Of a stretch of 6,252 nt of DNA, positions 1 through 5,217 are shown in pieces. The notes beneath the pieces are model-generated. The model saw only the letters and a program-made list of their open reading frames with translations. It did no database searches and was not told the origin of the DNA. Position numbers and translations under genes: made by a program. The stretch covers positions 1 through 6,252 of the forward strand of contig CAMLGD010000188.1 of NCBI GenBank assembly GCA_946479405.1, in the 5' to 3' direction. Source of the DNA: an uncultured Vogesella sp. Its GTDB lineage: Bacteria > Pseudomonadota > Gammaproteobacteria > Burkholderiales > Chromobacteriaceae. Position 1 is the stretch's first letter. Every line of letters starts with the position of its first letter.

Positions 1-389
1 ATAACCCGTTCTCGCAACTGATTTACCCGCTGCCGGAACCGGGCGGATTGGGCACCCATTTGACGCTGGATCTGGCCGGCCAGGCGCGTTTCGGGCCGGA
101 TGTGGAATGGATAGACGCGGTGGACTACCAGCTGGATGCCGGCCGCGCGCACCACTTCTATCGCAGCATCCGCCGCTGGTGGCCGGACCTGGCCGATGCC
201 GCGCTGACCCCAGCCTACAGCGGCGTGCGCCCCAAGATTGTCGGCCCGGGCGCGGCAGATGCCGATTTTCTGCTGCAGGGCGAACGCGAACATGGCGTGC
301 GCGGGTTGCTGAACCTGTACGGCATCGAATCCCCCGGTCTCACCGCCAGCCTGGCCATTGCCGAGCAGGTGGCCGCGCTATGCCGTTGA
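1..389 (+). CDS. FAD-dependent oxidoreductase, L-2-hydroxyglutarate dehydrogenase family, C-terminal part
   Basis: The reading frame is open from base 3 and ends at TGA 387-389. The gene therefore begins outside the window, and the TTG at 48 is an internal leucine codon. About 128 residues are visible. The end has the C-terminal signature of DAO-type flavoproteins in the LhgO/L2HGDH group: a [16 protein letters not shown] stretch, then YSGVRPKI, then [25 protein letters not shown]. In this family that last segment closes over the FAD and the 2-hydroxyacid site. Family members oxidise L-2-hydroxyglutarate or related hydroxyacids and pass electrons to a quinone or oxygen; the exact substrate cannot be read from this fragment. 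The last 12 bases overlap the 3' end of the convergent SRPBCC-like gene, so the two transcripts are antisense at their ends. I am sure of the family and unsure of the substrate. Confidence 0.87.
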   Translation, partial: NPFSQLIYPLPEPGGLGTHLTLDLAGQARFGPDVEWIDAVDYQLDAGRAHHFYRSIRRWWPDLADAALTPAYSGVRPKIVGPGAADADFLLQGEREHGVRGLLNLYGIESPGLTASLAIAEQVAALCR

Positions 390-872
390 TGCCAGCGTCG
401 CCACCGCGCGCAGCGCGCGCTGCCGGAGCAGCCCGCTGACCGGACGGATCAGATACCAGTACGGCAGAAAACGGTAATAGCTGCCGCGGTCCGGGCAGCA
501 GACCCGCGTCTCGGTGTGCAGCCAGACCCGGTCTGCTGCCAGCGGGCGGATGCTGAAGCTCAATACCAGCCGGGGTACCTGCGTCAGCGCGGTAAAAGCG
601 GCGGCATCCGCCACTGACCGCAGGCCATAATCGCCACGCCAGAAATCACCGGCCAGTCCCCACACGATTTCCTCGCTATTGCACGCCAGCAGGGTGAACT
701 CATGCAGACCAAACGGTGGCCGCTGCGCCAGCGCATTGTGCTGCCCCAGCCGTGCGGCCAACCTGGTCGGCAGCTGCTGCAAGGCACGCATCACCTGCGC
801 GGCGGAGGCAGCGATCTGGCGCTGGTGCCGCTCGGCAAACTGGTATGTCGGCAGGTAGCCGTCGCTCAGCAT
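378..872 (-). CDS. SRPBCC/START-like protein of unknown function
   Basis: This 164-residue protein starts [25 protein letters not shown] (about residues 7-31), with the 'xxFxERHxxxIxAsaaqV' rhythm of helix-grip SRPBCC proteins. It continues with [21 protein letters not shown] (58-78) and [30 protein letters not shown] (121-150). The closing YW..IRP.SG.iR segment is typical of a conserved hypothetical group that is mostly annotated without function. There is no signal peptide or membrane segment, so it is probably cytoplasmic. SRPBCC folds bind hydrophobic ligands, but no ligand can be inferred here. The ATG at 870-872 overlaps the upstream gene's TGA by one base (TGATG) and no Shine-Dalgarno sequence is visible, so translation is probably coupled. 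It is the last gene of a three-gene minus-strand operon. The fold assignment comes from sequence pattern only. Confidence 0.78.
   Translation of the reverse strand: MLSDGYLPTYQFAERHQRQIAASAAQVMRALQQLPTRLAARLGQHNALAQRPPFGLHEFTLLACNSEEIVWGLAGDFWRGDYGLRSVADAAAFTALTQVPRLVLSFSIRPLAADRVWLHTETRVCCPDRGSYYRFLPYWYLIRPVSGLLRQRALRAVATLASTA
753..762 (+). repeat. Copy of the repeated 10-mer TGCGGCCAAC, inside the SRPBCC-like gene
   Basis: An exact copy. In the host gene's frame it is read on the other strand, giving Leu-Ala-Ala (TTG GCC GCA). Confidence 0.5.
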
Positions 873-1633
873 CAGGGCTGCGGCTGGCTGTGATAGCGGC
901 GGAATACCGCCTCGTAGCGGCCATCCTGCTTCAGGCGGCGCAGGCCGTTGTCAAAATGCTGACGCAGCAACGGATCGCGCCACAGCACGGTGGCCTCTTT
1001 CGGCATCAGCAGCGGGGACAGCGTCACCGGCTGCTGAGCCTGACGCCCCAACTTGCGGCGATACCATTCAAAAATCAGCCGGTCGATCAGAATCACATCG
1101 CAGCGCCCCAGATACAGCGCGCGCACCTGGCTACCCTGGTCGGCCAGCTCGCTGTAATGGCCCCGCGCCTGCGCCAGCAGCCGGTCGTAACCAGTGGGCA
1201 GGTCCGGCTCCGCGCCTTCCCACGCCATCACGCGCAGCTCCTGCATATCCTGCGGCTGCGCCAGTTCCAGCCGCCGCCGCTGCAACGCCACCGCCACGTT
1301 GTCGAAGGTATGCAGCGCCCGGCCGATGGAACCCGGCAGCTGGTAATAACGCTGCAGCGCCGGGGTGACGTCGTACAGCGCATCCACCTCGCCGCGGCGG
1401 TAGGCACTGAGACGGCGGCCGAACGGATAGAACACCGGCTGCATGGCGATGCCTTCGCTGTGCAGCGCCTCGCGCAGCAGTTCCACCGCAATGCCGGGAC
1501 GCCGCTCCACGTTCACCCACGGCGGAATGCTTTCGTAGAATGCCACCTTGACCACATTGTTGGCCGCAGCCAGTGCCGCCGGGAAGCACAGTACGGCCAG
1601 CAGCAAGCGCCGCTTGATGCCTGCCATCGTCAA
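872..1633 (-). CDS. Periplasmic solute-binding protein, family 3 (amino-acid-type), orphan
   Basis: A 253-residue secreted protein. Residues 1-24 form a Sec signal peptide (basic IKRR, then LLLAVLCFPAALAAA) with a likely cut near AAA/NN; there is no lipobox cysteine. The mature part follows the SBP_bac_3 plan: VKVAFYESIPPWV (28-40), the RRLSAYRRGEVDALYDVT segment (73-90), the domain swap around VRALYLGRCDVILIDR (170-185), and a closing DNGLRRLKQDGRYEAVFRRY (228-247). Such proteins bind amino acids or similar small polar solutes, but no permease or ATPase gene lies beside it, so ligand and partner are unknown. The TTG at 1631-1633 has a GAGGTG ribosome binding site about 8 bases upstream and overlaps the MOSC stop (TTGA). 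The ATG at 1625-1627 (251 residues) is the alternative, but its spacing to that site is about 14 bases. Confidence 0.85.
   Translation of the reverse strand: MTMAGIKRRLLLAVLCFPAALAAANNVVKVAFYESIPPWVNVERRPGIAVELLREALHSEGIAMQPVFYPFGRRLSAYRRGEVDALYDVTPALQRYYQLPGSIGRALHTFDNVAVALQRRRLELAQPQDMQELRVMAWEGAEPDLPTGYDRLLAQARGHYSELADQGSQVRALYLGRCDVILIDRLIFEWYRRKLGRQAQQPVTLSPLLMPKEATVLWRDPLLRQHFDNGLRRLKQDGRYEAVFRRYHSQPQP
1559..1568 (-). repeat. Copy of the repeated 10-mer TGCGGCCAAC, inside the solute-binding protein gene
   Basis: An exact copy at the signal-peptide cleavage region. The gene reads it in the sense direction as GCG GCC AAC (Ala-Ala-Asn), a different frame from the other genic copies. Confidence 0.5.
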
Positions 1634-2430
1634 TCGAACGCCACCTCGCTGGCCAGCACCTCCACCGCATCGCCCAGCTGCACGCTACCACTGCTGCGCG
1701 CCACCAGATTGACGCCGAAGCACACCCCTTCCGGCATGCGGCGGTAGCCCATCAGCGTGGCCAGCGGCTGTTTTTCCGTGTGCGGCTGTGCCGTGTGCGG
1801 ATCGATGGTGGTGAAGATGCAGCGAGTGCAACGGCTGACCACCTCGAACTCCACCTCGCCGATGCGCAGCCGCTGCCATTCATCTTCTTCGAACGGAAAC
1901 GCGCCCTGCACCACCAGATTGGGGCGGAACTGGCGCATCGACACCGGCGCCGCCAGGCGCTGGTTGAGATCAGCCAGCGAGGCCTCGCTGATCAGCAGGA
2001 ACGGCGCGCCATCGGCAAACGACAACGGCTGCTCGCTATCCTTGAAGCGGCGCGTGCTTTGCCCCAGCCACAGCAGCAGCACCGGCTCGCCCAGCCAGGC
2101 GCTGAACCAGGCATTAGCCGCCGCATCGCCGGCCAGTGCGGTGAATTCCGATTTCCACACCTGCGCGCGCTGCGGCTGGTTAAAGCCCTCGCTGCTGGTC
2201 TGCAGCGGCGCCACGCCGGGAGCGCGGAACTGCCACTGCGCGCCGGCCAACTGCTCCGCTTCCACCAGCACCAGCTGGTGGTGGGTGCGCGCGGTGATCT
2301 GGCTGCCGTCCGGGCGCACCACCAGCCACACGCGATCGTTGCGCAGCCCCTGCGGAGTGACCTCGGCCTGTTCCACGGCAATACCGCGGCAGGATTTGAG
2401 CGGATGGATATAAAGCTGGCTGAGTTGCAT
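1630..2430 (-). CDS. MOSC-domain molybdenum-cofactor protein, YcbX/mARC-like without ferredoxin domain
   Basis: A 266-residue protein. The N-terminal beta-barrel domain opens MQLSQLYIHPLKSCRGI and continues through GLRNDRVWLVV (about 1-120). The MOSC domain follows, with FRPNLVV (168-174), SRCTRCIFTTIDPHT (199-213) and GVNLVARSSGSVQLGD (239-254). Cys204 in CTRCIFTTIDP fits the cysteine expected to bind molybdenum cofactor; Cys201 lies close by. E. coli YcbX and the mARC enzymes reduce N-hydroxylated compounds. E. coli YcbX carries an extra C-terminal 2Fe-2S domain that is absent here, so a separate electron donor would be needed. The ATG at 2428-2430 is preferred because AAGGG lies 7 bases upstream; the frame is open further upstream as a cysteine-rich stretch (see findings). 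It is the first gene of the operon, and its stop overlaps the start of the solute-binding protein gene. Confidence 0.9.
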   Translation of the reverse strand: MQLSQLYIHPLKSCRGIAVEQAEVTPQGLRNDRVWLVVRPDGSQITARTHHQLVLVEAEQLAGAQWQFRAPGVAPLQTSSEGFNQPQRAQVWKSEFTALAGDAAANAWFSAWLGEPVLLLWLGQSTRRFKDSEQPLSFADGAPFLLISEASLADLNQRLAAPVSMRQFRPNLVVQGAFPFEEDEWQRLRIGEVEFEVVSRCTRCIFTTIDPHTAQPHTEKQPLATLMGYRRMPEGVCFGVNLVARSSGSVQLGDAVEVLASEVAFD

Positions 2431-2685
2431 GCTGCGGCCCTTGCAAAATGGCGTCTGACAAACGGCGGGTTGGCACGGCTGACAACGCCCGTGCGGCGAC
2501 TCGCACTGCCGGCAGCGCACCGGGTTTTGTCAGCCGCTCTTATAGCCGATCTCCCCGCCAAAAGGAATGCCATCGCCGTAAGCGGCGCGATATTCGGTGG
2601 TCAGGCACGGCTTCCCGCCAGCGGGTTTTGCCCGGCAATGGCGCGGGCACGGCCAGATGGCAGCCATCCAGCGGCGTAACAGCAG
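2431..2685. other. Gap between convergently read and operon regions: leader of the MOSC operon
   Basis: No gene here can be supported with confidence. Reading the minus strand towards the MOSC gene, the gap holds a TATAAG box at 2544-2539 and then three TGACAA/TTGTCA words: TTGTCA on plus at 2527-2532, TGACAA on plus at 2480-2485 and again at 2456-2461. The first two extend to a perfect 10-bp inverted pair, CGGCTGACAA at 2476-2485 and TTGTCAGCCG at 2527-2536. The MOSC frame remains open back to a GTG at 2520-2518 and encodes six cysteines in that stretch, but without a ribosome binding site at the GTG. Another minus frame segment, 2530 to about 2664, encodes 45 residues beginning MAAIWPCPRHC and ends at an in-frame TGA. 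Confidence 0.4.
2539..2544 (-). promoter_or_regulatory. Possible -10 box (TATAAG) for the MOSC operon
   Basis: TATAAG on the minus strand matches the sigma-70 -10 consensus at five of six positions and lies about 110 bases before the MOSC start codon. The hexamer 17 bases upstream (TTCCTT) is a poor -35, so this promoter would be weak or need an activator. If it is used, transcription would start near 2532 and the TTGTCA words would lie in the leader. Confidence 0.28.
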
Positions 2686-2709
2686 ACTGCGGCCAACGTT
2701 GGCCGCAGT
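2686..2709 (-). terminator. Perfect 24-bp palindrome after the symporter gene; probable terminator hairpin
   Basis: ACTGCGGCCAAC (2686-2697) is followed immediately by its exact reverse complement (2698-2709). It starts two bases after the TAG of the symporter-like gene on the minus strand. As RNA it can fold into a GC-rich stem of about 10 pairs with a four-base loop. Neither side has a run of T, so it is not a canonical intrinsic terminator, but its position directly after the stop codon suits an end of transcription or a 3'-end stabiliser. It also consists of two copies of TGCGGCCAAC, the word repeated across this window. Confidence 0.6.
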
Positions 2710-2711
2710 GC

Positions 2712-3674
2712 CTAGCGTGGCTGCCGGCGGTAGCGTTGCGCCAGCAGCGCGCACACCATCAGCTGCAGCTGGTGGAACAGCATCAGCGGCAGCACGATGG
2801 CGCCGATGGCATGGCCGGCAAACAGCACCTTGGCCAGCGGCACCCCGCTGGCCAGGCTCTTCTTCGAACCGCAGAACACGATGGTGATCTCATCGGCCCG
2901 CGTGAATCCCAGCTGGCGGCTGGCCAGCCGCGTCAGCCCCAGCGCCAGCGCCAGCAGCAGCGCGCAGGCCAGCAGCAGGCCGCCCAGCGCCGGCAGCGGT
3001 GTGGCTTGCCACAGGCCGCCGATCACCGCCGCACTGAACGCGGTATACACCACCAGCAGGATCGAGCCCTGATCCACCAGCTTGAGCCGGCCCTTATGGC
3101 GATCCACCCAACCGCCCAGCCACGGCCGCAGCAACTGGCCGGCGACAAACGGCAGCAGCAGCTGGTAGACGATGGCCAGCGCCGACGCGCCGCTATGCCC
3201 TGCCTCGCCGGCCAGCAGCAGCCAGCCCACCAGCAGCGGTGTCAGTGCAATGCCCAACAGGTTGGAGGCGGTGGCACTGCAGATCGCTGCCGGCACATTG
3301 CCTTCCGCCACCGACACGAAGGCGATCGACGACTGCACCGTGGACGGCAACAGGCACAGGTACAGCAGTCCCAGATACAGCTCCGGGGTGGTCAGGCCGA
3401 CGAGCAACGGCTGCAGCACCACCCCCAGCAGCGGAAACAGCACGAAGGTGGCCGCCAGCACCAGCAGGTGCAGCCGCCAGTGGGTGATGCCGGCCAGCAC
3501 CGCCTGCCGCGACAGCTTGGCACCATGCAGGAAGAACAGCAGGCCGATGGCGGCATCGGTCAGCCATGCCAGCCAGCGCGCGGCCTCGCCACTGCATGGC
3601 AGCAGGCTGGCCAGCAGCACGCTGCCAAGCAGGCCGAGGGTGAAATTGTCGGGAATAAAACGCGGACGTTGCAT
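2712..3674 (-). CDS. Bile acid:sodium symporter-like membrane protein (YfeH/SBF-like)
   Basis: A 320-residue, very hydrophobic protein with about nine or ten membrane helices, for example 13-25, 41-50, 67-92, 100-121, 128-153, 166-182, 204-222, 228-248, 266-285 and 288-312. It carries the marks of the SBF-like (YfeH, eukaryotic SLC10A7) group: FFLHGAKLSRQA (47-58), CLLPSTVQSSIAFVSVAEGN (107-126), SATASNLLGIALTPLL (133-148) and FCGSKKSLASGVPLAKV (267-283). The substrate of bacterial members is poorly defined; sodium-coupled uptake of an organic anion is the family expectation. The ATG at 3672-3674 is chosen because AGGA lies five bases before it; a TTG at 3698 would add eight residues without such a site. 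It is transcribed divergently from a LysR regulator, as yfeH is from yfeR in enterobacteria, and ends at a perfect palindrome. Confidence 0.9.
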   Translation of the reverse strand: MQRPRFIPDNFTLGLLGSVLLASLLPCSGEAARWLAWLTDAAIGLLFFLHGAKLSRQAVLAGITHWRLHLLVLAATFVLFPLLGVVLQPLLVGLTTPELYLGLLYLCLLPSTVQSSIAFVSVAEGNVPAAICSATASNLLGIALTPLLVGWLLLAGEAGHSGASALAIVYQLLLPFVAGQLLRPWLGGWVDRHKGRLKLVDQGSILLVVYTAFSAAVIGGLWQATPLPALGGLLLACALLLALALGLTRLASRQLGFTRADEITIVFCGSKKSLASGVPLAKVLFAGHAIGAIVLPLMLFHQLQLMVCALLAQRYRRQPR

Positions 3675-3733
3675 ATGGATCCTGTCTGCCGCCGGCAAGC
3701 AATGGCGCAGGCCGGCACTGCCTATCTACTGAA

Positions 3734-3743
3734 TGCGGCCAAC
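3734..3743 (+). repeat. Copy of the repeated 10-mer TGCGGCCAAC, intergenic
   Basis: An exact copy of TGCGGCCAAC in the gap between the divergent symporter-like and LysR genes. Because it is non-coding, codon use cannot explain it. See the finding on the repeated word. Confidence 0.6.
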
Positions 3744-3789
3744 CCCTGGCGGGCAACCGCAACGGCCGCTATTTCACCGCGCCGCGATC

Positions 3790-3795
3790 TACAAT
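3790..3795 (+). promoter_or_regulatory. Possible -10 box (TACAAT) for the LysR gene
   Basis: TACAAT differs from TATAAT at one position and lies 38 bases before the LysR start codon. No good -35 is present at 16-18 bases upstream; the nearest similar hexamer, TTCACC at 3773-3778, is only 11 bases away. A start of transcription near 3802 would place the direct repeats at 3800-3828 over the initial transcribed region, which would suit autorepression. Confidence 0.28.
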
Positions 3796-3799
3796 ACAA

Positions 3800-3828
3800 A
3801 TTCATTTATCTCATTGATTGATTCATTT
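3800..3828. promoter_or_regulatory. AT-rich direct repeats 21 bp apart in the LysR/symporter gap; candidate operator
   Basis: ATTCATTT occurs at 3800-3807 and again at 3821-3828, exactly 21 bases apart, which places both on the same helix face. Between them is ATC-N5-GAT (3808-3818), a small dyad of the kind seen within LysR-type binding sites, and ATGAAT at 3834-3839 is an inverted match to ATTCAT. The block is strikingly AT-rich against GC-rich surroundings and touches the LysR start codon. LysR regulators usually bind in the gap shared with a divergent target, so this is the best operator candidate here; binding itself is inferred. Confidence 0.4.
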
Positions 3829-3833
3829 CTGCG

Positions 3834-4736
3834 ATGAATATCACCCTGCGCCAGCTGCGCGCCTTTCTGGCCGTCAGCCAGCACGGCGGTTTTGGCCGCG
3901 CCGGCGACCGCGTCGGCCTGACCCAATCCGCCATCAGCCGCAGCATCCGCGAGCTGGAAGAACAACTGGGCCTGCGGCTGCTGGACCGCACCACCCGCGA
4001 GGTGCTGCTCACCGCCAGCGGCCAGCGGCTGAGCGCCCAGCTCACCCGCGTGCTGGACGAGCTGGATGGCGTACTGGCCGAGGCGCGCCAGGCCGGCGAA
4101 CAGGCCAAGGGCACGGTGCGGGTGGCCAGCAGCCCTACCCTGTCCGCCAGCCTGATGCCGGCCTGCCTGGCCGCCTGCGGCCAACGTTATCCCCAGGTGC
4201 AGCTGCAGATACTGGACCAGGTGCAGCGGCTGAACCTCGACAGCGTGCTGTCCGGCGAAGTGGATTTCGGCCTGGTGGTGGACCCGCGCGCCCACCCGGG
4301 GCTGGAAGGCGAGGTGGTGCTCAGCGACCCATTCTGCCTGGTACTGCGGCCGGATCATCCGCTGGCGGCGCAACCCGACGTGCACTGGCGGCAGCTGCAG
4401 GATGCGCCGCTGGTACTGCTGGACGGCAACAGTGGCAGCCGGCCGCTGATCGAGGCCGCACTGGCGGCGCAGGGCGTGACGGCGCAAGTGGTGCAGCAGC
4501 TGGGCCACTCCAGCGCGGTGTTCCGCGTGGTGGAGGCCGGCATCGGCATCAGCGTGTCGCCACGGCTGGCGCTGCCACTGCCGGCTGGCAGCCAGCTCAC
4601 CGTGCGGCCGCTGTTGCCGCAGATCCGCCGCGACGTGATGCTGGTACGCCGTGCCGGACGCTCACTGTCGCCGCTGGCAGAAAAGGTGTGGCAGCTGATG
4701 CGTGAGGTGCTGCTGGCAGACGACCAGCAGAATTAA
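3834..4736 (+). CDS. LysR-type transcriptional regulator, probable regulator of the divergent symporter-like gene
   Basis: A 300-residue protein of standard LysR length. Residues 1-60 form the winged helix-turn-helix: MNITLRQLRAFLAVSQHGGF, then RAGDRVGLTQSAISRSIREL, then LEEQLGLRLLDRTTREVLLT. A linker helix (about 65-90) follows. The effector domain starts near KGTVRVASSPTLSASLMP (92-109), where the SSPTLSASLMP segment is the usual first ligand-contact strand, and runs to about residue 290. The ATG at 3834 is the natural start for the HTH, although no Shine-Dalgarno sequence is visible and the region before it is AT-rich repeats. The gene is divergent from the symporter-like gene, the same arrangement as yfeR/yfeH, where YfeR has been reported to act on yfeH in Salmonella. 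Control of the neighbour here is inferred from that layout; the effector is unknown. Confidence 0.93.
   Translation: MNITLRQLRAFLAVSQHGGFGRAGDRVGLTQSAISRSIRELEEQLGLRLLDRTTREVLLTASGQRLSAQLTRVLDELDGVLAEARQAGEQAKGTVRVASSPTLSASLMPACLAACGQRYPQVQLQILDQVQRLNLDSVLSGEVDFGLVVDPRAHPGLEGEVVLSDPFCLVLRPDHPLAAQPDVHWRQLQDAPLVLLDGNSGSRPLIEAALAAQGVTAQVVQQLGHSSAVFRVVEAGIGISVSPRLALPLPAGSQLTVRPLLPQIRRDVMLVRRAGRSLSPLAEKVWQLMREVLLADDQQN
4176..4185 (+). repeat. Copy of the repeated 10-mer TGCGGCCAAC, inside the LysR gene
   Basis: An exact copy, read as TGC GGC CAA C (Cys-Gly-Gln). Together with the preceding C and the following GTT it matches 14 bases of the palindrome's left side (2687-2700). Confidence 0.5.
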
Positions 4737-4746
4737 TCGCAACAAG

Positions 4747-4756
4747 GTTGGCCGCA
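4747..4756 (-). repeat. Copy of the repeated 10-mer TGCGGCCAAC, intergenic
   Basis: An exact copy on the minus strand, 10 bases after the LysR stop codon. It is followed by a very GC-rich segment (4757-4780) that could fold weakly, for example through the short dyad GCCGCGCGGC, but no clear terminator with a T run is seen. Confidence 0.6.
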
Positions 4757-4796
4757 AGCTGCCGGCCGCGCGGCGGCAAGGCAAAGCGCCGGCAGG

Positions 4797-4802
4797 TACA
4801 AT
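4797..4802 (+). promoter_or_regulatory. Possible -10 box (TACAAT) for the 78-residue protein gene
   Basis: TACAAT, one base off the sigma-70 consensus, lies 54 bases upstream of the next start codon and is the only AT-leaning hexamer in a GC-rich gap. No recognisable -35 lies 16-18 bases upstream (GGCAAG is at 16). The call rests on this one element. Confidence 0.3.
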
Positions 4803-4856
4803 CCGCCAATCACCCGACTCGCCGGCCCGATAGCCGGCATCGACAGGAATCCCGCC

Positions 4857-5093
4857 ATGTGGTTTGAAGACCGCCCGCCACCGCAGTGGCTGCCCTATAC
4901 CCTGCCGGACGGCAGCAGCCTGCAGGTGCCGGAGCTGATCGTGCGCGGCGACGACGCCGGCCAGCCCGGCTGGCAGCTGCGCTTTGGCGAATGGACCTTC
5001 TTTGCCGATGGCGCCGCTAGCGACGGTGCCGCCCAGGCGCTGGCGCTGGCGATCGCGGAAATGGAAGAACGCATCGCCTATCGCGGCAAGTAA
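4857..5093 (+). CDS. Small conserved-looking protein of unknown function (78 residues)
   Basis: The start ATG has an AGGA site eight bases upstream (4845-4848), and codon use matches its neighbours, so this is very probably a real gene. The protein is acidic and soluble, with no signal peptide, membrane helix or cysteines. It opens MWFEDRPPPQWLPYTLPDG and continues with LQVPELIVRGDDAGQPGWQLRFGEWTFFADG, a pattern of short strands rich in Trp/Phe that suggests a small beta-sheet domain. It closes with an amphipathic helix, AAQALALAIAEMEERIAYRGK (about 58-78). I do not recognise the family and assign no function. It stands alone: LysR lies upstream on the same strand with a 120-base gap, and the AraC-type gene converges from the right. 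Confidence 0.75.
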   Translation: MWFEDRPPPQWLPYTLPDGSSLQVPELIVRGDDAGQPGWQLRFGEWTFFADGAASDGAAQALALAIAEMEERIAYRGK

Positions 5094-5095
5094 GC

Positions 5096-5114
5096 CGCCC
5101 GCGGCCAGCGGGCG
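5096..5114 (+). terminator. GC hairpin after the 78-residue protein gene
   Basis: CGCCCGC (5096-5102) pairs exactly with GCGGGCG (5108-5114) around a five-base loop, GGCCA, beginning three bases after the TAA. There is no T run after it (ATGGCG follows), so it would be a weak intrinsic terminator or a 3'-end stem. The remaining gap to 5217 shows no gene. Confidence 0.4.
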
Positions 5115-5201
5115 ATGGCGCTCAGCGGCTTGGTCGGGAGCGACAAATCATCCCGGCCGATGCTGACTACAACGCGTGGCCCGGTTTGCCGTTGAATACC
5201 A

Positions 5202-5210
5202 GCGGCCAAC
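5202..5210 (+). repeat. 9-mer core GCGGCCAAC, intergenic
   Basis: The core of the repeated word, preceded by A instead of T. It lies eight bases from the AraC-type stop codon, within the convergent gap, and overlaps a weak dyad (GCCA-GGT-TGGC on the minus strand). A role at the 3' end is possible but not shown. Confidence 0.45.
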
Positions 5211-5217
5211 CTGGCGG

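Noticed and set aside
716..1747. A 343-residue plus-strand open frame opposite the operon
   Set aside because: It runs across three genes on the other strand, has low-complexity Gln/Arg/His composition and no recognisable start site or motif.
1780..2679. A 299-residue plus-strand open frame opposite the MOSC gene
   Set aside because: A shadow of the MOSC gene; no family pattern, and it continues into the gap only by lack of stops in GC-rich DNA.
3675..3698. An N-terminal extension of the symporter-like protein from TTG 3698
   Set aside because: It lacks a ribosome binding site, whereas ATG 3674 has AGGA five bases upstream and starts right before the first hydrophobic region.
2448..3821. 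A 457-residue plus-strand open frame opposite the symporter-like gene
   Set aside because: It is an antisense shadow. It is rich in Gln, His and Arg because it is complementary to Leu/Ala-rich GC codons, has no domain pattern, and covers a gene with a clear family.
3789..4508. A 239-residue minus-strand open frame opposite the LysR gene
   Set aside because: Its composition is typical of an antisense frame and the LysR reading on the other strand is unambiguous.
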